Of a stretch of DNA of 64,000 nt, positions 42,408 to 50,196 are shown in pieces. The position numbers and the translations under genes were made by a program. The notes beneath the pieces were generated by a model. That model was not told the origin of the DNA. It saw only the letters and a list, made by a program, of their open reading frames with translations, and made no database searches. This DNA is from Chelatococcus sp. (GTDB lineage: Bacteria > Pseudomonadota > Alphaproteobacteria > Rhizobiales > Beijerinckiaceae), in contig QFQY01000010.1 in assembly GCA_003248805.1 (NCBI GenBank), positions 34,082 through 98,081 on the forward strand, written 5' to 3'. Position 1 is the first letter of the stretch. Every line of letters begins with the position of its first letter.

Positions 42408-42989
42408 ATGTCCGCCACCATGGCCGCCCGTGCCCGTCCAGCCCCGTCCATTTCCGCCCCGGCCGTTCGCCGGCCGGCGAATGCGAAGGCTCGCGCCCGC
42501 AGCTCCTGGGTCGCGCGTCTCGGCCATGACGCGCTGCGCAGGCCGGGCCGGGCCTTGGTGCTCGTAGCCTTCGCCGCCGTCGCCGGCATGATCCTCGTCA
42601 ACGCGCTGATGCTTCAGAGGGCCCGGCATCCCGCGCCCATGCTTGCCGCGCCGAGCCAGGGGATGGCGACGCGCCCGGCGGAGCGCCGCGCCGAGCCGGC
42701 TCCGGCCGCCGCCGAGGCGCCGGCTTCGCAACAGGTCGCGCCGCCCGCGGCGCTGCCGCCGGCCCGTCCGGCCGGGCTCGATCGCGAGATGCCCGTGAGG
42801 CCGCCCGCCACCGTGCCGGCCGCGCCGCGCCAGGCGCCTGCGCCGACGCCGGCTGCCGCACGCCCCGCGGCGCCCGCCCGCGACCCGATCGCGGACCTGA
42901 TCAACGGCGGCGATCTGCGCCCGCCCGCCGATATCCGCGGCACCGCGACGCGCTCGGCGGCTGCGCCCCGCCGCGGCGCCGAGAACTGA
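42408..42989 (+). CDS. Single-pass Pro/Ala-rich protein
   Basis: This 193-residue protein has a basic N-terminus (VARLGHDALRRPG), one membrane helix (LVLVAFAAVAGMILVNALML, about residues 50-70), and a Pro/Ala-rich C-terminal stretch ending in DPIADLINGGDLRPPADI. The closing segment is the only part that looks conserved. Function is unknown. It lies between the histidine kinase and DUF1491 genes in the same direction, so probably in one operon. Confidence 0.65.
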   Translation: MSATMAARARPAPSISAPAVRRPANAKARARSSWVARLGHDALRRPGRALVLVAFAAVAGMILVNALMLQRARHPAPMLAAPSQGMATRPAERRAEPAPAAAEAPASQQVAPPAALPPARPAGLDREMPVRPPATVPAAPRQAPAPTPAAARPAAPARDPIADLINGGDLRPPADIRGTATRSAAAPRRGAEN

Positions 42990-43002
42990 TCCCGCGCCCG
43001 CG

Positions 43003-43338
43003 ATGGCGCGGCTGACCAGCGACTTCTGGGTCTCGGCTTTCCTGAGGCAGGCCGCCCTCGACGGGCTCGTCGCCGTGCTGCGGCGGCGCGGGGCCGCCGA
43101 GGCCGGCGCGATCTTCGTCAAGCTCGACCGTCTCGACGGCACGGCGGCGTTGTACGGCCCCGCACCGCAGGCGCTCGCACAGGACGACGGCATGCGCCGC
43201 TTCCAGCTCCTGCTCGATTCGGATCCGCTGGCGGTGGAGGATCGCGTCGCGCGCGAGCTGCGCTTCGACGGTGACCTCTGGCTGGTGGAGATCGAGAACC
43301 GGGCGGGCGATCCGAGGATCGCGCTCGCCGAGGACTGA
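43003..43338 (+). CDS. DUF1491 family protein
   Basis: This 111-residue protein of the DUF1491 family carries RLTSDFWVSAFLRQAALDG near the N-terminus, GAIFVKLDRLDGTAALYGPAP in the middle and a final DLWLVEIENRAGDP. The family is confined to alphaproteobacteria and has no assigned function. It starts 13 bp after the preceding gene. Confidence 0.88.
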   Translation: MARLTSDFWVSAFLRQAALDGLVAVLRRRGAAEAGAIFVKLDRLDGTAALYGPAPQALAQDDGMRRFQLLLDSDPLAVEDRVARELRFDGDLWLVEIENRAGDPRIALAED

Positions 43339-43351
43339 GGCGGGAGCCCGC

Positions 43352-44470
43352 TCAGCCCTGCTCGCGTCGCTGGCCCAGCCGGTTGACGATTTCGGCCAGC
43401 GTCGGTTGCTGCGGCGCGGGCCGTGCCGGGGTTCCGCCTGGCGCCATGGCCGGCTGGTGGCGCCCCCGGCGGGCGGCCGGCAGCGGCGTCCCGGCGATGG
43501 CCATCGCCAGGCGCAGCGCGACGGCCGGCCGCACGGCGCGCATCAGCGCGACCAGCGAGAAGATGCCTGCGACGGAGTGGGCGGTCTCGTCGCCGAGCCG
43601 GATCAGAAACCGCGTCGCCTCCTCGACCGACGTCCCGGCCGCCATCAGCGCCATAGCCGCCGCGACGCGCGAGGTGTCGCGCGCCATCGCGCCTGCGAGA
43701 GCCGGTCCGCCGCCGAGATGATGCGCGATGGCGCCGAAGGCCCCGTCGGGGTCGTCGCCGGCCATGGTGAGCCAGCCCGAAAACGTCTCGCCGGACAGGG
43801 CAGGCCGCCGCTCGGGCGGCAACGGCGCTTCCGCCGTGGCGAGCGCGTCGAGAATGGCGACGCGTCGCTCGGCGCCGGCCAGGAGAAACAGCGGTGCCAG
43901 CGCCGCGTTCGGCAGCTCGGTCCGCGCGAGCACGGCGCCGGCCAGCTCGGCGTCCTCCCGGGCCCGGGCGACGAGCTGCTCGAGGACCTGGCCGGTAAAG
44001 ACCGCGGCCGGATTGCCGGCGATGGCGAGGTCGATCGCGCGATCCCGCCGCGCGATCAGCAGGGCTACGGCGGTTGCGTCGAGATCGGCGCGCGCGGCGA
44101 GCGCCAGCGCAGCCTTGGCCGAGCCCCGTTCCGCGATCGTCTCGATCTCCTGCGCCGGCAGCGGCAGCCCGTGCTCCAGCAATGTGACGAAGACGTCCCC
44201 GCCACGGGCCCGCAAGGCCTGGAGCGCGGCGGGCGGGGCATGACGCCAGCCGGCGAGCTTGCGCGCCAGGATCAGGGCGGTGGCCTCGTCGATACCGGGG
44301 ATCAGCGCTGCCGCCATGTCGCCGAAGGCGGCGAGATCGTCCGGCGAGGGACGCGGCGCGGACATCAGCAGGTCGGCCTTCACACGCAGGGAGACCTGGC
44401 TGAGATCGAGGCCGCCATCGCGTGCCAGACGGGCGAGATGGGCGAGCTCGGCGGAGATGCGCGACGTCAT
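43352..44470 (-). CDS. DUF2336 family protein
   Basis: This 372-residue helical-repeat protein of the DUF2336 family has HEAT-like helical repeats in the first 270 residues (LLEHGLPLPAQEIETIAERGSAKAALALAARADL). The last 80 residues are low-complexity, Pro/Arg-rich, ending in PTLAEIVNRLGQRREQ. The family occurs in alphaproteobacteria and has no known function. It converges with the DUF1491 gene. Confidence 0.82.
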   Translation of the reverse strand: MTSRISAELAHLARLARDGGLDLSQVSLRVKADLLMSAPRPSPDDLAAFGDMAAALIPGIDEATALILARKLAGWRHAPPAALQALRARGGDVFVTLLEHGLPLPAQEIETIAERGSAKAALALAARADLDATAVALLIARRDRAIDLAIAGNPAAVFTGQVLEQLVARAREDAELAGAVLARTELPNAALAPLFLLAGAERRVAILDALATAEAPLPPERRPALSGETFSGWLTMAGDDPDGAFGAIAHHLGGGPALAGAMARDTSRVAAAMALMAAGTSVEEATRFLIRLGDETAHSVAGIFSLVALMRAVRPAVALRLAMAIAGTPLPAARRGRHQPAMAPGGTPARPAPQQPTLAEIVNRLGQRREQG

Positions 44471-44646
44471 GGACGGGGTTTCTTGGGCTGTTTCTGCACG
44501 AAACGCAAAGTAATCCCCGAGGCTTTAATAGGCCGTTAACCATGTCCGGGCCTGATGCGAGTGAAGAGCCTGAGACGACGGTGCCGGGCCCGCGCACCCC
44601 TCCTGGCTTTCGCGACCGCAACAGGTGCTGGACAAGGAGGTGCATC

Positions 44647-44853
44647 ATGGCCGACGTCATCCCCCTCGCGCCTTTGCGGCGTCCCCGGAAGAGCCCGGGC
44701 GAAGGGCTCGCGGGCGCGAGCGCCGAAATCCTCTTCTTCACCGGCGTCCGCTACGAGCGGCCGAGCGAGGAGCCCCCCGCCCGGCGCCCCGTCAAGGCGC
44801 GTCGCGTCGTGTCGAAGCCCGGCTGCGCCAAGCGCCGCCGGCGCGAGGCGTGA
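44647..44853 (+). CDS. Small basic protein of unknown function
   Basis: This 68-residue, strongly basic protein has an Arg/Lys-rich C-terminus (KRRRREA). AAGGAGGT, a near-perfect ribosome site, precedes the ATG at 44647. The core EILFFTGVRYER is hydrophobic. It overlaps the lipoprotein gene by 4 nt (GTGA), so the two are coupled. The ribosome site and overlap are the main evidence that it is translated. Confidence 0.6.
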   Translation: MADVIPLAPLRRPRKSPGEGLAGASAEILFFTGVRYERPSEEPPARRPVKARRVVSKPGCAKRRRREA

Positions 44854-45632
44854 TCGAGACCGGCCGATACCGGCCGGGCAGGGGACATGCGGGGGCCGCC
44901 CTGCTGGGCCTCCTGCTCGGTGCCTGCACGCAGGGCGATCTCGGTCGTCCGCGCCAGACCGTCTGGAGCCAGATCATCGCGCCGCAGGTGGGTTTCGCCG
45001 CCGCGACGGCGCGCGGGGAGGCCGCCTCCTATTTCCGGATCACCGACGACGAGGAGCAACTGCGCGACCGCGCCTGGCGCTTCGTCTCGCCGGCCTATCC
45101 GCGCACCTTTTTCGACAGCGAACTCGCGGAACTCGTGCATTCGCGCATCCTGCCGGTCGCGGCGCAGTCCGTCGCCGTCTCCGACTATTTCGCCGGCCTG
45201 ACCGGGAGCTCCTTCGCTTCGCAGTCCTCGCGCTACAACAGGCTGTCCGAGGACGCCAACGCCGACAGGCTGCTGATCGGCCCCTTCCGCGCCAATGCGA
45301 TGCGGGTCGTGGCCATGGATCGCGTCCGCATGCGCGCGGCGGAAGGCTCGCCGCTGGTGCCGGAGGCCAAGCAGGAGCCCGCCTTCGCGCGCGTCGTCGA
45401 GAACGAGGGGCTGATCCTCTGGGTCTGCGAGCGCGTCCACTTCCGGATCGAGAGCTACCGTTACGCTCTCGCCAATCTCGTGGTCGAGATGCCTTCGCGG
45501 GAAGCGGTGCGGGCTGAGCGCGCCATCATGGCGCTGGAGGCCGAGGCCGGCCCGCTCTGCAAGCTGCCTCTGGTCGGCGCCTTCGGCGGCGACAAGCCGG
45601 CCGAGCGCCGCCCGGTCGTCTACAAGGGCTGA
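44850..45632 (+). CDS. Putative lipoprotein
   Basis: This 260-residue protein starts with GTG at 44850, overlapping the previous stop. A short leader ends in the lipobox LLLGAC with Cys about residue 29. The mature part has ESYRYALANLVVEMPSREAV and AERAIMALEAEAGPLC. No known domain is seen; it is probably an outer-membrane or periplasmic lipoprotein. The stop lies 4 bp before the convergent DUF1254 gene. Confidence 0.75.
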   Translation: MIETGRYRPGRGHAGAALLGLLLGACTQGDLGRPRQTVWSQIIAPQVGFAAATARGEAASYFRITDDEEQLRDRAWRFVSPAYPRTFFDSELAELVHSRILPVAAQSVAVSDYFAGLTGSSFASQSSRYNRLSEDANADRLLIGPFRANAMRVVAMDRVRMRAAEGSPLVPEAKQEPAFARVVENEGLILWVCERVHFRIESYRYALANLVVEMPSREAVRAERAIMALEAEAGPLCKLPLVGAFGGDKPAERRPVVYKG

Positions 45633-45636
45633 GCGC

Positions 45637-46266
45637 TCACTCGGCCATGCCGCAGACGACGCCGCTGGCGAGAGCCTCGGCGTCCTCGCGATCGGACGGA
45701 CGCTTGGCGAGGACGCGCACGACGAGCAGTCCGTCGGGCGTGTCCGAGACCACCCTCAGTTCACGGGCGGCCTCGCCGTCCTCATCGGACGCGGCGCGTT
45801 CGTCGCGCTGCTCCTCCGTCATCACCACGAACTCGACGGCGCCGCGAATCGCCGCGCGGTCCGTGATCGCGTAGATCACGCCGCCCCCCTGCCGATGCAG
45901 CGTCAAGCCGAGCGGCAGCGTGCCGGTGCGGGCCAGGATTCGCATCGGCCCGGCCGAAAGATCGTAGCTGCAGACCGCCGTCACCACGAAGGGATCGCTT
46001 TCGCGCGGAACGGGAAGGCGTGCGCCGTCGCGCGGCCGGGAGATCAGCTCGGCGCGGCCCTGCATGCCGAGCCTGCGATAGACGGTCGCTGCATCCCGCT
46101 CGGCGAGGAGTGGGATCAGCAGAACCGCCACGATGTGGACGATACCCGCCAGAACCAGCCCGGCCAGCGTCGCCAGCAGCAGGCGCTTGCCGGAGCCTCC
46201 CGCGCGCGCCAGCAGGCCGGGGCGGACAGGGGCGGCGATGGGAAGCCCTCGATCCACGGCGTTCAT
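45637..46266 (-). CDS. DUF1254 domain membrane protein
   Basis: This 209-residue protein has an N-terminal membrane helix (LLLATLAGLVLAGIVHIVAVLLIPLL) and a domain with YRRLGMQGRAELISRPR, SYDLSAGPMRILARTG and YAITDRAAIRGAVEFVVMTE. This is the DUF1254 half of a protein that in other bacteria is fused to DUF1214. The start ATG at 46264-46266 overlaps the DUF1214 stop by 4 nt. Function is unknown. Confidence 0.85.
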   Translation of the reverse strand: MNAVDRGLPIAAPVRPGLLARAGGSGKRLLLATLAGLVLAGIVHIVAVLLIPLLAERDAATVYRRLGMQGRAELISRPRDGARLPVPRESDPFVVTAVCSYDLSAGPMRILARTGTLPLGLTLHRQGGGVIYAITDRAAIRGAVEFVVMTEEQRDERAASDEDGEAARELRVVSDTPDGLLVVRVLAKRPSDREDAEALASGVVCGMAE

Positions 46267-46838
46267 CGGCAGTCGATCCGCTCGATGCGCGGCAGGTTCG
46301 CCGGTCGCGTCTCGGCGGCCTGGGTCGAGATCGGCGTGTCGTAGAGCCGCAGGCGGAACTGGAAGCGCCCATTGGCAGGCAGGGGAAGCCAATTGCCCTC
46401 CTGGGGTGCCGCGGCGGCGCCGATCAGCATCCCGCCGCCCTCGTCGCGGACGATCTCGGCATCGCTGAAGCCGGCTCGGTCGAGCGGGAGCTCGAAGGCC
46501 CGTCCGTTCCTGTCCGTCACGCCGAGCGTCCAGCCGCGCGCGGTCGGCGTCGTGCCCGAGAGGCGATAGCGGCAGGCGCCGTCCAGCGGGGCGCCGGCGT
46601 CGTCCTGCTCGGCGATCAGCTCGAGGCCCTCGCCGGCTCCGAGAGGCAGATGCACGCCGCGCGCGAGATAGGCGCGCATATAGGGGTCGATGTCGCGCCC
46701 GCCGCTGCGCGGCCAGACCTCCCAGGGGCCGATCTTGGCCATGCCGAGCAGCGGCCGGCTCTTCACGGCGAGATGCGCCGAGCCGAGGCCCAGGCCGGCG
46801 CCCAGCAGCAGCACATAGGCGAGAAAGAGAACGCGCAA
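46263..46838 (-). CDS. DUF1214 domain protein
   Basis: This 191-residue protein has an N-terminal hydrophobic anchor (VLFLAYVLLLGAGLGLGSAHLAV) and a DUF1214 domain (YRLSGTTPTARGWTLGVTD...RFQFRLRLYDT). It is translationally coupled to the DUF1254 gene, its usual partner. An interaction in the envelope is likely. Confidence 0.87.
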   Translation of the reverse strand: MRVLFLAYVLLLGAGLGLGSAHLAVKSRPLLGMAKIGPWEVWPRSGGRDIDPYMRAYLARGVHLPLGAGEGLELIAEQDDAGAPLDGACRYRLSGTTPTARGWTLGVTDRNGRAFELPLDRAGFSDAEIVRDEGGGMLIGAAAAPQEGNWLPLPANGRFQFRLRLYDTPISTQAAETRPANLPRIERIDCR

Positions 46839-46925
46839 AGCCTTCGCTTCTCCGGCAGGCTCGATCCATCGGGGGCGGGAGTTGAGCCGGCGGGCCGGGC
46901 CTCGTCAACCGAGGCGGCCGGCCCG

Positions 46926-49148
46926 TCAGCGCAGCCGCGTCGCGCTCTCGCCGGAAACCGCGCGGATACCGGCCTCCGCCGGCCGGCGGGCCGCTGGCGG
47001 CTCGATCGTCCTGAACAGGCTGCCGACGGCGGTCAGGACCTCGAAGGAGCGGCGCGGCATATGGCCCGCATTCGGGCCGGCCGGCGCCGGGCCGGATGCC
47101 GCGGGCGGGTTCGCCCGCGCCACCGTCACGGCCTTCGGATCCGGCGGCGCCACGCCCGGGATCGGCTTCAGCTCGAGCCCCTGATGCGCGAACTGCATGA
47201 TCTCCTTCCAGGCCATGGCCGGCAGGGAGCCGCCGGTCATGTTGGCGGTCTCCGAGGAATCGTCGTTGCCGAACCAGACCGCGCCGACGAGGTTGCCGGA
47301 GAAGCCGACATACCAGGCGTCCTTGTAGCCGTTCGTCGTGCCGGTCTTTCCGGCAGTGACGACGCCGTCGAGCGCGGCGCGCCGGCCGGTGCCTTCGGTC
47401 GGGACCTTCGACAGCATGACGTTCATGTCCTGCGCGACCTGCGTGCTCAGCACCTGCTGGGGCTGGGGCTCGTCGCGGTCGTGCCGGTAGATCAGCTCGC
47501 CCTGCGAATTCTGGATCTCGATCGCGGCATAGGGCCGGGCGCGCCGCCCGCCATTGGCGAAGACGGAGTAGCCGGCCGCCATGTCGATCACCGTCACCTC
47601 CGCCGCGCCGATCGGCAGGGAGACCGTGTCCGTCAGCGGCGAGGTCAGGCCCATCGCCCGGCCGGTCTCGACGATCTTCATCCGGCCGATCCGGGCGGCG
47701 CGCGCGACATGCGTCTCGCCGGTCGCCTGGCCGATGGCGATCGACATCTGCACCGGGATCGTGTTGATCGACTTCGCCAGCGCCACCGTCAGCGGCATCG
47801 AGCCCGCATAGGAACGGCCGTAATTGTTCGGGCACCAGTTGCCGATGCAGACCGGCCGGTCGGTCACCACCGTGTTCGGGCGGTAGAGCCCCGCCGACAG
47901 CGCCGCCGCATAGACGAAGGGTTTGAAGGACGAGCCCGGCTGCCGCAGGCTCGCCGTCGCGCGGTTGAACTGGCTCACCCCGTAGTCGCGCCCCCCGACG
48001 ATGGCACGCACGGCGCCGTCGGGGTCCATCACGACGGTCGCCGCCTGCCGCACGCGATAGCCCGGGCCGTGCTGGCGCAGGATCGACTCGATCGCCTCGT
48101 CGGCGCGGTGCTGGATGGCCGAGTCGTGCGGCGTCTTGACCGTCAGCACCCGGTCCGGCCCGATCTTGCCCTCGTCGGCGAGCTTGCGGACCTCGTCGAA
48201 GGCCCAGTCGAGATAATAGTCCGGGCTCGCGTCGCGGCGCCGGTCGACCGGGGTCGCGGGGTTGCGCTTGGCGCTGTCGACCTGGCCCGCGGTCATGAAG
48301 CCGGCGTCCACCATCGCGTTCAGCACGTCGTTGGCGCGGGCGCGGGCCGCCGGCAGGTTGAGATGCGGCGCGAACTTCGTCGGCGCCTTGAACAGCCCCG
48401 CCAGCATGGCCGCCTCCGCGAGCGAGATGTCGCGCACCGACTTGCCGAAATAATAGTCGGCGGCGGCGGCGACGCCGAAGGTGCCGCCACCCATATAGGC
48501 GCGGTCGAGATAGAGCTTCAGGATCTCGTTTTTCGTCAGCCGCTGCTCGAGCCAGAGCGCGAGGAAGGCCTCCTTGACCTTGCGGTCGAGCGAGCGCTCG
48601 TTGCTCAGGAACAGGTTCTTGGCGAGCTGCTGGGTCAGCGAGGAGCCGCCCTGCACCACGCCGGAGGCGCGGGCATTGACCGCGACCGCGCGGAAGGTGC
48701 CGATCACGTCGATGCCGAAATGGTCGTAGAAGCGCCGGTCCTCGGTCGCCAGCACCGCCTTGAGCAGATGGTCCGGCATCTCCTCGAGCTTCAGCGAATC
48801 GTCGTGCCGCGCCCCGCGATGGCCGAGCTCCGCGCCGTAGCGGTCGAGAAAGGTCACGGCGAAGACCTGGTTCCTGAGAGCCTCCTCGCGCCCCTCGCGG
48901 AACGAGGGGATGGCCAGCATCAGCAGCACCAGCGCTCCGGCGATACCGATGTTCAGGCCCTCGCTGGCGAATTCGGCCGCGACGCGGCGCGCGCCCGTTA
49001 CGGTGAGCCGGTCGGTGGCGCTGCGCAGCCGCTCATAGGCGTCGCCGGCTCGCCGTCCGGCGTTCCACAGGCCGGCATCGAGCCAGGAATCGACGGCGAG
49101 CGCGAAGCGCTTCAGCCGTGTCCTCCAGCCTGCCTTCCTGAATTCCAT
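46926..49148 (-). CDS. Penicillin-binding protein 1A family bifunctional peptidoglycan synthase
   Basis: The protein is 740 residues. A short cytoplasmic basic stretch and membrane helix (about 68-85) precede the GT51 glycosyltransferase domain with the catalytic Glu in ATEDRRFYDHFGID (about residue 137) and GGSSLTQQLAKNLFL. The transpeptidase follows with Ser in GSSFKPF (about residue 404), SIN (KSINTIP) and KTGTT (about residue 600). It polymerises and crosslinks peptidoglycan. The C-terminal about 90 residues are Pro/Ala-rich. ATG at 49148 is preferred over the GTG at 49193. Confidence 0.93.
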   Translation of the reverse strand: MEFRKAGWRTRLKRFALAVDSWLDAGLWNAGRRAGDAYERLRSATDRLTVTGARRVAAEFASEGLNIGIAGALVLLMLAIPSFREGREEALRNQVFAVTFLDRYGAELGHRGARHDDSLKLEEMPDHLLKAVLATEDRRFYDHFGIDVIGTFRAVAVNARASGVVQGGSSLTQQLAKNLFLSNERSLDRKVKEAFLALWLEQRLTKNEILKLYLDRAYMGGGTFGVAAAADYYFGKSVRDISLAEAAMLAGLFKAPTKFAPHLNLPAARARANDVLNAMVDAGFMTAGQVDSAKRNPATPVDRRRDASPDYYLDWAFDEVRKLADEGKIGPDRVLTVKTPHDSAIQHRADEAIESILRQHGPGYRVRQAATVVMDPDGAVRAIVGGRDYGVSQFNRATASLRQPGSSFKPFVYAAALSAGLYRPNTVVTDRPVCIGNWCPNNYGRSYAGSMPLTVALAKSINTIPVQMSIAIGQATGETHVARAARIGRMKIVETGRAMGLTSPLTDTVSLPIGAAEVTVIDMAAGYSVFANGGRRARPYAAIEIQNSQGELIYRHDRDEPQPQQVLSTQVAQDMNVMLSKVPTEGTGRRAALDGVVTAGKTGTTNGYKDAWYVGFSGNLVGAVWFGNDDSSETANMTGGSLPAMAWKEIMQFAHQGLELKPIPGVAPPDPKAVTVARANPPAASGPAPAGPNAGHMPRRSFEVLTAVGSLFRTIEPPAARRPAEAGIRAVSGESATRLR

Positions 49149-49378
49149 CGCCGTCCTGGCTTTCCCGCTCGCGACCGATGTCCTGCCCGCCACAGCCGGG
49201 CCGGCGACGGAGTGCCGCCGAGCCTTGCATCAGATGGCGACGCGCGAGCGCCACATCAACGGCGAGGCGACAACCATGCAACACGCAGCAGGTTCCGCGC
49301 CAGTCCGCGCTGTGCCGTTCCGGGACGGCGTCCCCCGATTCGAGGCTTCCGTCGCGGCGGGCGGCGACGCATAAGGGC

Positions 49379-49936
49379 ATGATGACATCGCAGCCGCAGC
49401 CCACCGTGCCGTTCTGGCGCACCACCTCGCTCGAGGACATGACGCGCGACCAGTGGGAATCGCTGTGCGACGGCTGCGGGCGCTGCTGCCTCGTCAAGCT
49501 CGAGGACGAGGACACCGGCCGCATCCTCGCGACCGATATCGGCTGCCGCCTCTTCGACGCCGGGACCTGCCGCTGTTCGGATTACGCCGATCGCTCCGTC
49601 CGGGTCCCCGATTGCGTCACGCTGACGCCCCACGACGTGCGCACGCTGCCCTGGCTGCCGCCGACCTGCGCCTATCGCCTGGTCGCCGAGGGGCGCGACC
49701 TGCCCTGGTGGCACCCGCTGGTTTCTGGCGATCCTGAAACCGTGATTGCGGCCGGGGTGTCGGTGCGGGGGCGGGTGTTCGCCAACGAGGACGAGATAAG
49801 CGACGAAGAGGTCGTCGAGCGCATCGTCGCCTGGCCGCTGCGCTGGCCGAAGGCGGCGAAGACGAACGCTCCGGCCTTGTCGCCCGGCCAGCGCGGAACG
49901 GCGGCCCGCTCGGAGCCGCGCGACGATCCGGCATGA
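49379..49936 (+). CDS. YcgN-type cysteine-cluster protein
   Basis: This 185-residue protein has the Cys cluster CDGCGRCCLVKL, followed by Cys residues in DIGCRLFDAGTCRCSDY and DCVTLTP and a final CAYRL. The arrangement matches the YkgJ/YcgN (UPF0260) family, thought to bind a metal or Fe-S cluster. The sequence DQWESLCDGCGRCC is the family signature. The start could be 49379 or 49382. Function is unknown. Confidence 0.9.
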   Translation: MMTSQPQPTVPFWRTTSLEDMTRDQWESLCDGCGRCCLVKLEDEDTGRILATDIGCRLFDAGTCRCSDYADRSVRVPDCVTLTPHDVRTLPWLPPTCAYRLVAEGRDLPWWHPLVSGDPETVIAAGVSVRGRVFANEDEISDEEVVERIVAWPLRWPKAAKTNAPALSPGQRGTAARSEPRDDPA

Positions 49937-50196
49937 GCGTGTCCGGCATCGGCGTGTGACGTCTGGCGCCTTCGCGGAAGGTCGGTTTCAGGAGGCTGCG
50001 CGGCGTCCCGCGGCGCTCGCCGACGGTTCCGGAAATGAGCCTTTCGACGGTTGGCTCATTGATTGTTGTCCTGCTTTTGGGGCATGACCGCGCGGTCCCC
50101 GCCGCCGGTGCGCGTGAGCGCGTCCGACGGCTCATCAGGAAACTTTTGGACCGGGCTCGCGTTGTCGCGACCGGCTGAATGAGAAGGCAGTATGTG

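Noticed and set aside
40352..42601. 749-residue minus-strand frame opposite the membrane histidine kinase
   Set aside because: It is an antisense shadow without a ribosome site and without domain features.
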